Positions 51,171 to 60,115 of a stretch of DNA of 64,000 bases are shown one piece after another (position 1 is the stretch's first letter; the number at the start of each line of letters is the position of its first letter). Both the position numbers and the translations under genes were made by a program. The DNA comes from Saccharibacillus sp. CPCC 101409 (GTDB lineage Bacteria; Bacillota; Bacilli; Paenibacillales; Paenibacillaceae): assembly GCF_030518235.1 (NCBI RefSeq), contig NZ_JAULSA010000007.1, forward strand, positions 186,001-250,000, given 5' to 3'. The notes below the pieces were generated by a model, which worked only from the letters and a program-made list of their open reading frames with translations, had not been told where the DNA came from and did not search any database.

Positions 51171-53045
51171 TCAGTCCGTATGAAGATACCAGCGTTTAGC
51201 AAACCACGTTTTCTTCCAGTGTTTCTTGAGCCAAGGCAGAACGTAGTAGTCGAGGCCGAAGATGCTGCCCGATCCGCCGATGAGGGCGAATGCCGCGAAC
51301 CAGTACCACCACATGTCGGTCGGCGCCATGCCGGACGACCAGATCATGAGGCCCATGCCGATCGTTGCGATCGAGGCGATAGCCGAGAACAGGCCGGCGA
51401 TCAGCATCAGACCGAAGATGATTTCGGCGGCAACCATGCCGATTTGGAAAGCGGTGGCGAGCCAGGTGTAGCCGCCGTCGCCGGTGTAGAACATCAGGTC
51501 CATCATCGAGCTGACGATGTTGGAGATAAAGTGCGGTACCGGAATCGCCTGTACCGCCTGGCCGGCGTTTTCGACCGCCGAAGCGGCTGCCTGGGCGTCG
51601 ACCGCGTTGGCGACATTGCCCACGGCTTCCGAAGCCGCGCTGACGACGTCCGCGTTCGGGTCCGGCGGAATCAGGAAGATATTGCTCGGATTATCGATGA
51701 CTTTTTGCAGCTTGTCCCAACCTTCGTGCAGCCACATCCAGCCGACGAAGATGCGCAGCGGTACGAGCCAGAAGTTCGGGGAACGCTTCGAGAAGTGTCC
51801 GCCCACGAAAGTACGGCGATCGTGCGCATGGAAGATCTGGTGCATCAGGTACGTCCAGACCCGGGCGAAGCCGGCTACGGAGAACTGATACAGGATATTG
51901 ATGGCGTGCTTGGCGAACATCGCGAAGAATCCGGTAAGCGAGAAGAATTTGCCCGGCAGGCCGACGCTTGCGACGCCGTAGCGGCTGCCGATCGAGACCA
52001 TCATGCCGTGGAAAGCCGGTTTGTACGATTTCTTCGCGCCGCCGTTGATATCGGCCGCGATATTGTTGGCGATCAGCGGAGCGGCGTGCTCGGCATTTTC
52101 GACCATCTGCGGAACCGGACGCTCTTCGCCTTCCGGAATGTAGAAAATGTTGTCGCCGACGACGTACACGTTCTCGTGATCGAGACTTTGCAGCTTGTCG
52201 TTCGTTTCGATGCGTTTGCGGCCTTTTTGCTGTACGTCGAGCTTGTCGAGAATTTCCGCGCCTTCGACGCCCGCGGTCCAGATCACGGTGCGCGCAGTCA
52301 GTTTTTGTCCGCTCAGATCGACGCCCGTTTCCGATACGCCGGTGATCTGCTTGCCGGTAATGATTTCGATATCGAGCTTCTTGAGGTAGCGCTCGGACTT
52401 GGCGATCAGCTTATCCGGCAGCAGCGGCAGGATCTTCGGCGCCATATCGGCCACGATCATGCGCACTTCGGACGGATCGATGTAGAATTCGCGGCAGAGT
52501 TCGCTGCGGTATTCGGCCATTTCGCCGATCAGTTCGACGCCCGTAAAGCCGGCGCCGACCACGACGAAAGACAGTTTCTCGCGGCGGATCTGCGCATCGG
52601 ATTCTCTGGCGGCTTCGTCGAACATTTGACGGAACCGGTCTTTGAGCACGACGGCGTCGTCGTAAGACCAGAGCGTGTAGCTGTTCTCTTCCGCGCCAGG
52701 GATGCCGAAGAAGGTCGGTTTGGAGCCTGTACCGATAACCAGATAGTCATACGAGTAGGAAGCTTGTTGGCCCTGCAGCGACTGCGCGGTAAAGTCGATG
52801 TTCTCGATTTCGTCGAGTACGACGTCAACCTTGAGGCCGGCGAAAATCTTTTTCAGTTCGATCTTGATCGAATCTTCCGGCGTCCGGTTAGCCGCGACTT
52901 CGTGCAGTTCGGTCAGCAGCGTGTGGTACGGATTGCGGTCGATGAGCTGAATTTGTACGTCGTTGTTTTTCTTGAATTTTTTGGCCAGGTTTTTCGCAGT
53001 GAGAACGCCGCCGTAACCTCCGCCCAGTATGACTATCTTCTTCAT
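51171..53045 (-). CDS. ndh2: Type II NADH dehydrogenase with membrane extension, Ndh2-like
   Basis: 624 residues. ATG-AAG-AAG follows AAAGG by about 12 nt; an ATG seven codons upstream lacks a site. FAD motif VILGGGYGGV (about 5-14) and NADH motif VVVGAGFTGVELIG (about 160) mark a type II NADH:quinone oxidoreductase of about 400 residues. The extra C-terminal about 220 residues carry several membrane helices, including LRIFVGWMWLHEGWDKL, which looks DoxX-like. This fused layout is that of Listeria Ndh2, which feeds electrons to a separate quinone pool for extracellular electron transfer. The pplA gene lies 141 nt upstream on the same strand, supporting that role. Confidence 0.9.
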   Translation of the reverse strand: MKKIVILGGGYGGVLTAKNLAKKFKKNNDVQIQLIDRNPYHTLLTELHEVAANRTPEDSIKIELKKIFAGLKVDVVLDEIENIDFTAQSLQGQQASYSYDYLVIGTGSKPTFFGIPGAEENSYTLWSYDDAVVLKDRFRQMFDEAARESDAQIRREKLSFVVVGAGFTGVELIGEMAEYRSELCREFYIDPSEVRMIVADMAPKILPLLPDKLIAKSERYLKKLDIEIITGKQITGVSETGVDLSGQKLTARTVIWTAGVEGAEILDKLDVQQKGRKRIETNDKLQSLDHENVYVVGDNIFYIPEGEERPVPQMVENAEHAAPLIANNIAADINGGAKKSYKPAFHGMMVSIGSRYGVASVGLPGKFFSLTGFFAMFAKHAINILYQFSVAGFARVWTYLMHQIFHAHDRRTFVGGHFSKRSPNFWLVPLRIFVGWMWLHEGWDKLQKVIDNPSNIFLIPPDPNADVVSAASEAVGNVANAVDAQAAASAVENAGQAVQAIPVPHFISNIVSSMMDLMFYTGDGGYTWLATAFQIGMVAAEIIFGLMLIAGLFSAIASIATIGMGLMIWSSGMAPTDMWWYWFAAFALIGGSGSIFGLDYYVLPWLKKHWKKTWFAKRWYLHTD

Positions 53046-53186
53046 CAGATGAACCAACCTTTCCATGGACGGCTTTTGCGGGCTTTTCGTTTGAATGATA
53101 AGGAAACAAAAAGCCCAAGCCTGTCCAATGTTTCAAATTAAAGACTTATGTTTAGTATATCGGCACTTCATTTTTAGGGCAATCCC

Positions 53187-54125
53187 TTATTTTGCGTCTT
53201 TCAGGGCTTGTTCGGCCAGTTGGAGATACGAAGCGACATGGATCGTTACGCCGCTGATTGCGTCGGTCGTTCCGTCTTCTTTCGTTTCGACGGCGGCCGG
53301 ATCTTGTTTCTCGATCACGTATTGTTCGGCTTTTTGCGCTTCTTCGTGCCATTCGGCCTGCGCTCCGCCTTTTTCTTTCATGCCGTATTTGCCGTCTTTG
53401 GAGTAGGCTTTCTTGTCGTCGCCGTCTTTGTTCACGCCGCTGAAGTTAACCGCTGCGATCTTGCCGGCTACGACGGTCACGTCGGCTGTTTCTTTCCAGC
53501 CGCTTTCGGCGTCGAAGTCCGCGGCTTCCGCATGGTACGCGCCGTCTTTGTAAGGACCCGCTTCAACCGGACCGGCCGCCAGAGCTTCCTCGGCAAGTTT
53601 CGTGAAATCATTCACGTGAACGGATACACCGGAAACGACGTCGGTATGGCCTTCGGCATCGGTCGTGATCTTCGCCGGGTCTTGGTTGTCGATCAGGTAC
53701 TGTTCGACTTTCTCGGCTTGTTCGTGCCATTCGGACGAAGCGCCGCCGGCTTTCATGCCGTATTTGCCTTCTTCGGAGTAGGTTTTCTTGTCCGGTCCGG
53801 CGTTGATGCTCGTTGCGCTCCAGGTAGCGTCGGCGATCTTGCCGCCTTCAACCTGCAGAATCACGTAAGGCTGCCAGCCGGATTCTTCATCCATGTCGCC
53901 CTGAGCGAAGTACATGCCGTCCTGGAGATCCCCGGCTGCCGGTTCTTCGGCCGCAGGCTCTTCCGCCGCCGGTTCTTCGGCTGCCGGTGTTTCGGTCTTC
54001 GTTTCCGTTTGTGCAGGCTTGTCGGTCGTTGCCGTTTGCGCGTCTTCCGTTTTGTTTCCGCACGCGGCGAGCGTACCCATCAGCAGGATGCTGCACATCA
54101 GGACGGACCAGCTTTTCATTTTCAT
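53187..54125 (-). CDS. pplA: Lipoprotein with two FMN-binding domains, PplA-like
   Basis: 312 residues after GGAGGGG. Signal peptide with lipobox LAAC (Cys22), a linker with repeated EEPAA (about 48-64), and two homologous domains (about 66-185 and 190-312), each with a SGW motif, KYGMK and SEWHE or AEWHE. Each ends in a DxxSGxx site: DVVSGVS (162-168) and DAISGVT (288-294), where FMN would be bound through Ser/Thr. The usual flavinylation site is DxxSGA[ST]; here Ala is Val. PplA of Listeria is the surface flavoprotein that passes electrons out of the cell. An Fnr-type site lies over its promoter. Confidence 0.88.
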   Translation of the reverse strand: MKMKSWSVLMCSILLMGTLAACGNKTEDAQTATTDKPAQTETKTETPAAEEPAAEEPAAEEPAAGDLQDGMYFAQGDMDEESGWQPYVILQVEGGKIADATWSATSINAGPDKKTYSEEGKYGMKAGGASSEWHEQAEKVEQYLIDNQDPAKITTDAEGHTDVVSGVSVHVNDFTKLAEEALAAGPVEAGPYKDGAYHAEAADFDAESGWKETADVTVVAGKIAAVNFSGVNKDGDDKKAYSKDGKYGMKEKGGAQAEWHEEAQKAEQYVIEKQDPAAVETKEDGTTDAISGVTIHVASYLQLAEQALKDAK

Positions 54126-54277
54126 TCGTTACCCCTCCGTTTTGTCTGAATGAACCGTTTAAACGATCATCGGTTTTCCGAAAACGATCACGTCCGGCCG
54201 GCTTCATCCATTCAAAACATTGCGGCTGGAGGACGATGTCCGGGTGATTCTTTGCTTCCGTCATCGTTTTCGTACAA

Positions 54278-54320
54278 AGAATAACATACAATTTGAAGTA
54301 TTCAAGTGACAAAAATCACA
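54278..54320 (-). promoter_or_regulatory. Fnr/CRP-type site and promoter of pplA
   Basis: Read on the minus strand, TGTGA-N6-TCACT (54320-54305) matches the Bacillus Fnr/CRP-type palindrome at nine of ten positions. A -10 TATTCT (54283-54278) would give a start near 54271. The palindrome centre then lies at -41.5, the standard class II activator position. Start site is predicted, not known. Confidence 0.55.
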
Positions 54321-54482
54321 AAGTATGTGGCAAATGTCTCACAATCAAGCAAACAGGCATAAAGACTCAGGCAAAATGAAAAAGTAAGGGGTTTCCCTGA
54401 GAAGGCAGGCGGGGATTCAGCATAAAGTAGGCCGGGTAATTTAAAATTGAACGGATATACAATCCAGTAAGGAGTGAGCCTC

Positions 54483-54710
54483 ATGACGAATCCGATCGAA
54501 ACCAAAGTAATCAAAGGCAGATGGAACCAGACGCGCGACGAAGCGAAGAAACAGTGGAGCAAGCTGACCGAAGACGATTTGACGTATATCGATGGAGAAA
54601 AGGAAAGGCTCATCGAAAAAGTGCGCGAACGATACGGACACGACGCCGAATCGGCGGAACTCGAATATAAGTCCTGGGCGTCCGCGCTCACGACGGGAAG
54701 CGATCGTTAA
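54483..54710 (+). CDS. CsbD-family stress protein
   Basis: 75 residues; ATG of MTNPIETK follows AAGGAG. The sequence KVIKGRWNQTRDEAKKQWSKLTEDDL and DGEKERLIEKVRERYG (given in parts) are typical of the CsbD family, small, highly charged, helical proteins made in general stress in Bacillus. Molecular role is not known. I see no clear sigma-B promoter. The gene is divergent from pplA. Confidence 0.92.
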   Translation: MTNPIETKVIKGRWNQTRDEAKKQWSKLTEDDLTYIDGEKERLIEKVRERYGHDAESAELEYKSWASALTTGSDR

Positions 54711-54845
54711 GAGATTCCGTTCTCGACGCCGCTTTTTCGCCCGGCGGGCACGTTGATCCGCCTCGGCGTTCGCTAACGCAAAGCGGGGAACGGGGCGCTT
54801 TTTCTTTTACAACCAAGATCGAACTCGCAAAAGGGAGGGACGGTT

Positions 54846-55103
54846 ATGTACGAATCTTATATCGTATCCGGCAGGGTCGTCGAGCGGCGGGGAGACACGG
54901 TCATCACGGTGCAGGGAGACGTTGTAAGTTCTTATCATCTGCGTTACTATGCGATGCCGGCCGGCGAGGAAGCCGCGGACGGGGAGGTCCTTCAGGGTCC
55001 GACCGAATCGGCGGCCGAACCGTTTATCCTTCCCAAGTTGAAAAAGCCTCTGTTCTCGCATCGTCCGGGACACGGACACAAAAAAAGTGCTTTTCGCGCC
55101 TGA
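54846..55103 (+). CDS. Small hypothetical protein
   Basis: 85 residues; AAAAGGGAGGG precedes the ATG. The N-terminal half looks beta-rich (ESYIVSGRVVERRGDTVITVQGD), the rest is polar with a basic end (LKKPLFSHRPGHGHKK). No family is recognised. Its last codons lie within the left arm of the terminator at 55083-55125, an economical layout that supports the stop position. Confidence 0.55.
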   Translation: MYESYIVSGRVVERRGDTVITVQGDVVSSYHLRYYAMPAGEEAADGEVLQGPTESAAEPFILPKLKKPLFSHRPGHGHKKSAFRA

Positions 55104-55125
55104 CGGCGCGGAAAGCACTTTTTTG
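55083..55125 (+). terminator. Terminator overlapping gene end
   Basis: 18-nt arms (55083-55100 and 55105-55122) pair with one or two mismatches and are followed by T. It may also serve the minus strand. Confidence 0.8.
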
Positions 55126-55230
55126 CGTGAACAGGCGCCGCTCTGGGAATACGAGTGTATGCGGGTACCCCGCGGACGGCGGGAAAGCGGCCATCGATCT
55201 TCGCCGCGAACCTTTCGGCTGGTTACGCTT

Positions 55231-55905
55231 TTACAGAGGCAGCAGATCTACGCCGCTCCGGCGTTCGAGCGCTTGCACCATTTCCGTCCACTGCGCGGGT
55301 TTCGGCTCAAGCACGCTGTAGTACGCGCGCAGAAATTTGGCGACGAACGGTCCGGGCAGCGAAGGCGTTTCCCGGTAGGGAAGGAAGCACAGATCCAGTC
55401 CGCCGACCGCTTCGCCGTCTCCCTGCCAGGACGGGTGGACGTAAGCGAAGTCGAGACGGCGGTAGCCGAGATGGGCCAGCACTTCGCGCCGCACGAACGG
55501 GTCCATCGGCTTCACGCCGCCGAATTCGTGATCGCCGGAGCGGTACGGATCGTAGATCTCCGCGAACATGCCGCTCAGCGTTCCGCCGGCTGCGGCGGCC
55601 AGGCTTTGCAGATCGGCTTCGCGCCGCTTCGCCAGGAAAGGACCGATGCCCAGACCCGGCCGCCCGATAATCGTGAAGTCGGTCATCGCAATATCGTCTT
55701 CCGGATAGTAGCGGTATTCCGTAGCGCCCACCACTTCGCCTGCGTGCACCGCGACAAAGACGCGGATGCCCGGGTCCCGCAGCGGCTCCCGCCACAGTTC
55801 GAACGCCAGCACTTCCTCCGGCGGGAAAATTTCGCTCATCAGCCGGTGCAGCCCGGCGAACAGCGGATCGTCAAGATCGTTGACGCGAATGTATTCCATA
55901 TCCAT
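55231..55905 (-). CDS. GNAT-family acetyltransferase-like protein
   Basis: 224 residues, starting MDMEYIRVNDLDD after GGAGGGA. The N-terminal part LFAGLHRLMSEIFPPEE and VFVAVHAGEVVGATEY is GNAT-like. The acetyl-CoA loop appears as GRPGLGIGPFLAKRREADL. The C-terminal part with DLCFLPYRE is unlike common GNATs. It is the last of three minus-strand genes, after a second GNAT and a nitrilase-family hydrolase. That trio suggests a small amide or amine modification pathway, but no substrate can be named. Confidence 0.75.
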   Translation of the reverse strand: MDMEYIRVNDLDDPLFAGLHRLMSEIFPPEEVLAFELWREPLRDPGIRVFVAVHAGEVVGATEYRYYPEDDIAMTDFTIIGRPGLGIGPFLAKRREADLQSLAAAAGGTLSGMFAEIYDPYRSGDHEFGGVKPMDPFVRREVLAHLGYRRLDFAYVHPSWQGDGEAVGGLDLCFLPYRETPSLPGPFVAKFLRAYYSVLEPKPAQWTEMVQALERRSGVDLLPL

Positions 55906-56008
55906 CCCTCCGAGTATCCTCGTTTAATCGAGACAAGTAATTGAGAAAAGCCGCCGTGCCGTCAAAGAAATTTCGTACAGCCCATATGCCTATGTTGACA
56001 GGTCTATA

Positions 56009-56737
56009 TTATAGAGGGAACGCATCCGGACGAACGTCTGCGGAATGCCGAAACGGATTGCGCCATTCCATCAGCAGCGCGCAGCCGGCGGACTCTTCGT
56101 CGTCCAGATAGTCCCGTGCCACGGCCACGGGCAGACGCCCGCAGCGCAGCAGGAAGCCGACGACGGGATCGCGTCGTTCGCCGCTCAGCACCGCCTCGAC
56201 ATACTCTTCCGGCGTCAGTTCGGCCGCGGCCCGCCCGTAACCGGGCATGCGCGCGCCGCCCAGCAGCCGGTCGAGCCCCAGTTCGACGACCAGTTCGTAA
56301 GCCGCCTGGAGCATCTGCTTGCCCAGCCCCAATCCGCGCGCGGACGGAGAAACGCCGATATCCACTACGTAAAGCGTATTACCATCCGGGGCGTGCGTGC
56401 CGATATATCCGTTATCGGTCATTTCGGCCCAGGTGTGCCGGAGCCGGTCGGGAGCCGTTAAGTCGATCGACGCGATCATGGTGGTCAGCGAGCCGACGAC
56501 CGCTCCGCCGATCTCGGCGCACAGCATGCCCTGCGGGAACCGCCGCAAATGATTCAGCAGCTGCTCGCGGTTCCACCACAATTCGGACGGATACGGCGGC
56601 GGGAAGCATTCGCGCTGAATCCGGATCAACGCTTCGATATCGTCTTCGCGGTAATTGCGGATCGTCAGGCGCTCCGGTTTGTTGTCGCGATAAACGAAGC
56701 AGCTTTTCTCATAGGAAGAAAAGTCCGCCTGATTCAT
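56009..56737 (-). CDS. GNAT-family N-acetyltransferase
   Basis: 242 residues; strong ribosome site AAAGGAGG. The fold is clear: LTIRNYREDDIEALIRIQRECFPPPYP, then LYVVDIGVSPSARGLGLGKQML with the acetyl-CoA pyrophosphate loop (R/QxxGxG/A as RGLGLG). A C-terminal part of about 70 residues (LTPEEYVEAVLSGERRDPVVGFLLRCG, given in part) is seen in GNATs that accompany nitrilase-type amidohydrolases. It follows the hydrolase gene by 51 nt on the same strand. The acceptor is unknown. Confidence 0.88.
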   Translation of the reverse strand: MNQADFSSYEKSCFVYRDNKPERLTIRNYREDDIEALIRIQRECFPPPYPSELWWNREQLLNHLRRFPQGMLCAEIGGAVVGSLTTMIASIDLTAPDRLRHTWAEMTDNGYIGTHAPDGNTLYVVDIGVSPSARGLGLGKQMLQAAYELVVELGLDRLLGGARMPGYGRAAAELTPEEYVEAVLSGERRDPVVGFLLRCGRLPVAVARDYLDDEESAGCALLMEWRNPFRHSADVRPDAFPL

Positions 56738-56788
56738 AAGGTTTCCTCCTTTCGGCGAAAGCCGGGTTCGGCGGGTTTGAAAAAAAGT

Positions 56789-57646
56789 CTAAGACCAATC
56801 CGTATACAGATCGGTGCGGCGGTCGCGCCAGGTCGTCACGGAGCCTTTTTCGCGCACCTCGTTCAGCAGTTCGAGATCCAGATCGGCCGCAATAATCATG
56901 TCGTCGTTGATCTCGCCTTCGGCCACGATGCCGCGCGGCGGGAACGGGACGTCGTTCGGCGAGATGACCGCCGCCTGTCCGAAGTTGCCGCGCATAAAGT
57001 CGACCGTCGGCAGCGAACCGACCGTGCCGGTCGTCACGACGTAGACCTGGTTCTCGATCGCGCGGGCGTGGCAGGTATAGCGCACGCGGTGGAAACCGTG
57101 CCGGTCGTCCGTGCAGGACGGACAGAAGATCACGTCGGCGCCTTTTGCGCGGGCCATGCGGACGATCTCGGGAAACTCGATATCGTAGCAGGTCAGCAGC
57201 GCGATCCTGCCCTTGGACGTTTCGAATACCGAAAGACCGTCGCCGCGCGCCATGTTCCATTCGTGCGCTTCGGTCGGCGTGATATGGATTTTCTCCTGCG
57301 TTTCGATCCGGCCGTCCGGGAAAAAGAGGTGCGCGGTATTGTACAGTTTGTCTGCGCGGCGCACCACATGCGTTCCGGCGATAATGTGCATGCCGGAGTC
57401 GGCGGCCAGGCGGCGAAACAAATCGGTGTACTCCGGCGTATAATCAGGCAGGCGCTCTATGCCCTGCGCAAGCCCGTCTTCGCCGGGGATGGACAGAAGC
57501 TGGGTCGTGAAGAACTCGGGGAACAGCAGAAATTCCGTTTCGAACTCCTGCGCCGTTTTTACATAATGCTCCGCCTGCGCGGCGAACTCGCCGAACGAAG
57601 CGATCGTATGCAGATGATACTGCACGGCGGCTGCGCGTATTTTCAT
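56789..57646 (-). CDS. Carbon-nitrogen hydrolase (nitrilase superfamily)
   Basis: 285 residues from MKIRAAAVQYH, after AAGGAGG; the frame upstream has no site. The Glu-Lys-Cys catalytic triad is present in LLFPEFFT, TQEKIHITP and LLTCYDIEFPE. This group cleaves C-N bonds in amides or nitriles in the cytoplasm. It is first in a unit with two GNATs. In many bacteria a nitrilase-family hydrolase and a GNAT are fused or adjacent, implying a joint substrate, but what that is remains unknown. Confidence 0.93.
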   Translation of the reverse strand: MKIRAAAVQYHLHTIASFGEFAAQAEHYVKTAQEFETEFLLFPEFFTTQLLSIPGEDGLAQGIERLPDYTPEYTDLFRRLAADSGMHIIAGTHVVRRADKLYNTAHLFFPDGRIETQEKIHITPTEAHEWNMARGDGLSVFETSKGRIALLTCYDIEFPEIVRMARAKGADVIFCPSCTDDRHGFHRVRYTCHARAIENQVYVVTTGTVGSLPTVDFMRGNFGQAAVISPNDVPFPPRGIVAEGEINDDMIIAADLDLELLNEVREKGSVTTWRDRRTDLYTDWS

Positions 57647-57744
57647 GGGAATCCTCCTTATACGGCATCGAGATTCTGCGCGGTAGTCCGACGCTGGCAC
57701 CATCATAACAAATGTGCGGGACGCTCACCAACCCCGTGCCTGCC

Positions 57745-57772
57745 TTGACAGATATTGTATTGCGTATAGAAT
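57745..57772 (+). promoter_or_regulatory. Candidate promoter of histidine kinase gene
   Basis: -35 TTGACA (57745-57750), 16-nt spacer, -10 TAGAAT (57767-57772), about 125 nt before the start. Confidence 0.5.
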
Positions 57773-57897
57773 TAAAAGATCATACGTTCGAAACTTGAAA
57801 AACGCACTTCCCGCCGGAACTTCATGGTATGATGGGACAAAGTGCGATTCAAACAAAGACCGCCGGAACGGAAGATTCGGGAAATTGAGGCGAAGAG

Positions 57898-59292
57898 ATG
57901 GAATTTTCGAAAATGTTTGCGCAAAATATGGCCATGCTGATTACGTGCGCCTATCTTGCAAATCTACTCTATAAGTATGCCATTTATCGCATGCCGGCCG
58001 GCTTCAAATACATCGGATCGGTGCTGCTGCTGATCGCGGGCGGGTGGATCGCCACGCTGTTCGGTTTCCAGCTTACGAAAGATGTTATTTTCGACATGCG
58101 CATCGTTCCGTTGCTGATTGCGATCTTCGTTTACCGGAGTCCGACGATCGTGTTTATGGTGGGACTGGGCATCGGGCTGACCCGTTTTGCGTTCGGGTGG
58201 AGCGAAGCGGCCATGGCCGGGTTTATCAACCTGACGATCCTGGGCGCTGCCGGCGCTCTGCTGAATGTGTGGCTTCGTCGCAGCCGGTTCGGATTCCCGG
58301 CTCAGGCCGCGATCGCAATCGGGATCATCAACCTGCTGAACTGCGTGAATATCACGATCTTCGGCGTAATTCCGAAAGCGTATTATTGGACGCATATCGT
58401 ACCTTACGCGCTGCCGACCAGTATCGTGCTGTGCGCCGCTTTCGCTTTTATGCTGCGGGATTTCCAGAAAGACCAGCAGAGAACGATCCAGCTTGCCGAA
58501 GCGAACCGGCTGCTCCAGAAGCAGACGGAAGAGCTGAGCAAGAACAAGATCGTGCTGGAAGACCGGGCCAAGCAGCTGCTGCTCGCTTCCCAGTACAAAT
58601 CCGAATTTCTGGCCAATATGTCGCACGAGCTGCGAACCCCGCTGAACAGCATTATCAACCTGGCCCAGTTTATCTCCGATTCGGCCGAGGACACGCCGAG
58701 CGAAGAAATGGCGCGCTACGGGGAATTGATTTTCCATTCGGGCGAGGATCTGCTGAAGATTATCAACGATATTCTCGATTTGTCCAAAGTCGAAGCTGGC
58801 AAACTGGAGATTTCGAGCGAGGATATCAGCTTGTTCGAGGTGCCGGGCTGGGTCGGACCTTACTTCGAACTGACGGCGCAGCGCAAACAGCTTGCCTTCG
58901 ATATTCGCGTGGACGACAATCTGCCCGAGGTGATTCATTCCGATCCGCAGCGCCTCCAGCAAATCCTGCGCAACCTGCTGTCCAACGCTTTCAAGTTTAC
59001 CGAAAAAGGCGGCGTGGAGCTGCGCGTCTACCGGGCGTCGGAGCCGCAGCTCAAAGGGGAGTGGCTCGTATTCGCCGTGCGCGACACGGGAATCGGGATC
59101 GCCGCCGAGAAGCACTATACGATCTTCGAAGCGTTCCAGCAGGCCGACGTCACCATCAGCAAAAAGTACGGCGGCACGGGCCTTGGCCTGTCGATCAGCC
59201 GCGATCTGTCCCGCCTGCTGGGCGGATTTATCCGCATGGAGAGCGTCGAAGGCAAAGGAAGCACGTTCTCGCTGTTCCTGCCGCTGCTTTGA
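57898..59292 (+). CDS. Membrane sensor histidine kinase (5TM-type sensor)
   Basis: 464 residues; ATG follows GAGGCGAAG. Five or six membrane helices (about 10-185) resemble the 5TM sensor of LytS-type kinases. A coiled coil (about 190-235) leads to HisKA with the phospho-accepting His in SHELRTPLN, then HATPase with NLLSNAFKF, DTGIGI and GGTGLGLSIS. The kinase should sense a membrane or cell-wall signal. No response regulator gene is adjacent, so it is an orphan whose partner is encoded elsewhere. No receiver domain is fused. Confidence 0.93.
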   Translation: MEFSKMFAQNMAMLITCAYLANLLYKYAIYRMPAGFKYIGSVLLLIAGGWIATLFGFQLTKDVIFDMRIVPLLIAIFVYRSPTIVFMVGLGIGLTRFAFGWSEAAMAGFINLTILGAAGALLNVWLRRSRFGFPAQAAIAIGIINLLNCVNITIFGVIPKAYYWTHIVPYALPTSIVLCAAFAFMLRDFQKDQQRTIQLAEANRLLQKQTEELSKNKIVLEDRAKQLLLASQYKSEFLANMSHELRTPLNSIINLAQFISDSAEDTPSEEMARYGELIFHSGEDLLKIINDILDLSKVEAGKLEISSEDISLFEVPGWVGPYFELTAQRKQLAFDIRVDDNLPEVIHSDPQRLQQILRNLLSNAFKFTEKGGVELRVYRASEPQLKGEWLVFAVRDTGIGIAAEKHYTIFEAFQQADVTISKKYGGTGLGLSISRDLSRLLGGFIRMESVEGKGSTFSLFLPLL

Positions 59293-59456
59293 ACGGGTTT
59301 GCCGGACAGAAGGCGCGGCCCGGACTTTTCGCGGCCGCGGCTTGATTGACGCGGTCCGACCGCTTAAACTGTCTGTATGTGCAAACGGAATCCGCCGCCC
59401 TGTCCGGCACGCGCCGGAGGGCGGCGGTTCGAATTCAAGCCAAAGGATGGGATCAT

Positions 59457-59846
59457 ATGCCGAACAGCAAAAAACCAATCTCCACCGACCAGGCGCCGGG
59501 CGCGATCGGCCCTTACTCGCAGGCCGTTTCCGCCGGGCCTTTTATCTTCGCCTCCGGCCAGCTCGGACTGAACCCGCAAACGGGAGAATTCCCGTCCGGC
59601 GTCGAAGCGCAGACCAAGCAGTCGCTCGATAACGTGCGAGCGATTCTCGAAGCCGCCGGCAGCGGCCTCGACAAAGTCGTCAAAGCGACCGTTTTCCTCA
59701 AAGACATGAACGACTTCGCCAAAGTCAACGCCGTGTACGGCAGCTTCTTCAGCCAGCCTTACCCGGCCCGCAGCGCCGTCGAAGTGGCCCGTCTGCCCAA
59801 AGACGCGCTGGTCGAGATCGAAGTTATCGCGCTGGCGTCGGTTTAA
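59457..59846 (+). CDS. ridA: RidA-family reactive intermediate deaminase
   Basis: 129 residues from MPNSKKPIST, after AAAGGATGG. Hallmarks are APGAIGPYSQAV at the start, FASGQLGLNP, and the C-terminal YPARSAVEVARLPKDALVEIE with the catalytic/binding Arg. RidA hydrolyses reactive enamine/imine intermediates made by PLP enzymes, protecting those enzymes in the cytoplasm. Length equals the family norm (about 125-130). It is a single gene with a strong terminator. Confidence 0.95.
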   Translation: MPNSKKPISTDQAPGAIGPYSQAVSAGPFIFASGQLGLNPQTGEFPSGVEAQTKQSLDNVRAILEAAGSGLDKVVKATVFLKDMNDFAKVNAVYGSFFSQPYPARSAVEVARLPKDALVEIEVIALASV

Positions 59847-59928
59847 GCCGAAGCCGTCATACAATTACCCGGCAGCCCGTTAAAGGGTCACGGAACGTCT
59901 TAGTGCCAGCTCCGCGCAGTGCGCATAC

Positions 59929-59971
59929 AAAAAACCTCCTTCCCGCTTCGAAGCGGGAAGGAGGTTTTTTT
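59929..59971. terminator. Long perfect terminator after ridA
   Basis: AAACCTCCTTCCCGCTTCG is followed directly by its complement, then T7. The A run on the left makes it bidirectional. Confidence 0.88.
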
Positions 59972-60115
59972 GCTGCTTGAGCGATACTGATTACAAGGAG
60001 CAAACTCTCATATAGATGGCCGACAGCGGAATAATCCCGATACAACTTGCAGAACCCAACGCCTCGCCCGAATACTCCGCCGCCGAACTGGCCCTGCCGC
60101 CTGTTATGCCTTTGC

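Noticed and set aside
54474-54482. Earlier ATG for the CsbD gene
   Set aside because: It overlaps the AAGGAG ribosome site; the ATG at 54483 is correctly spaced.
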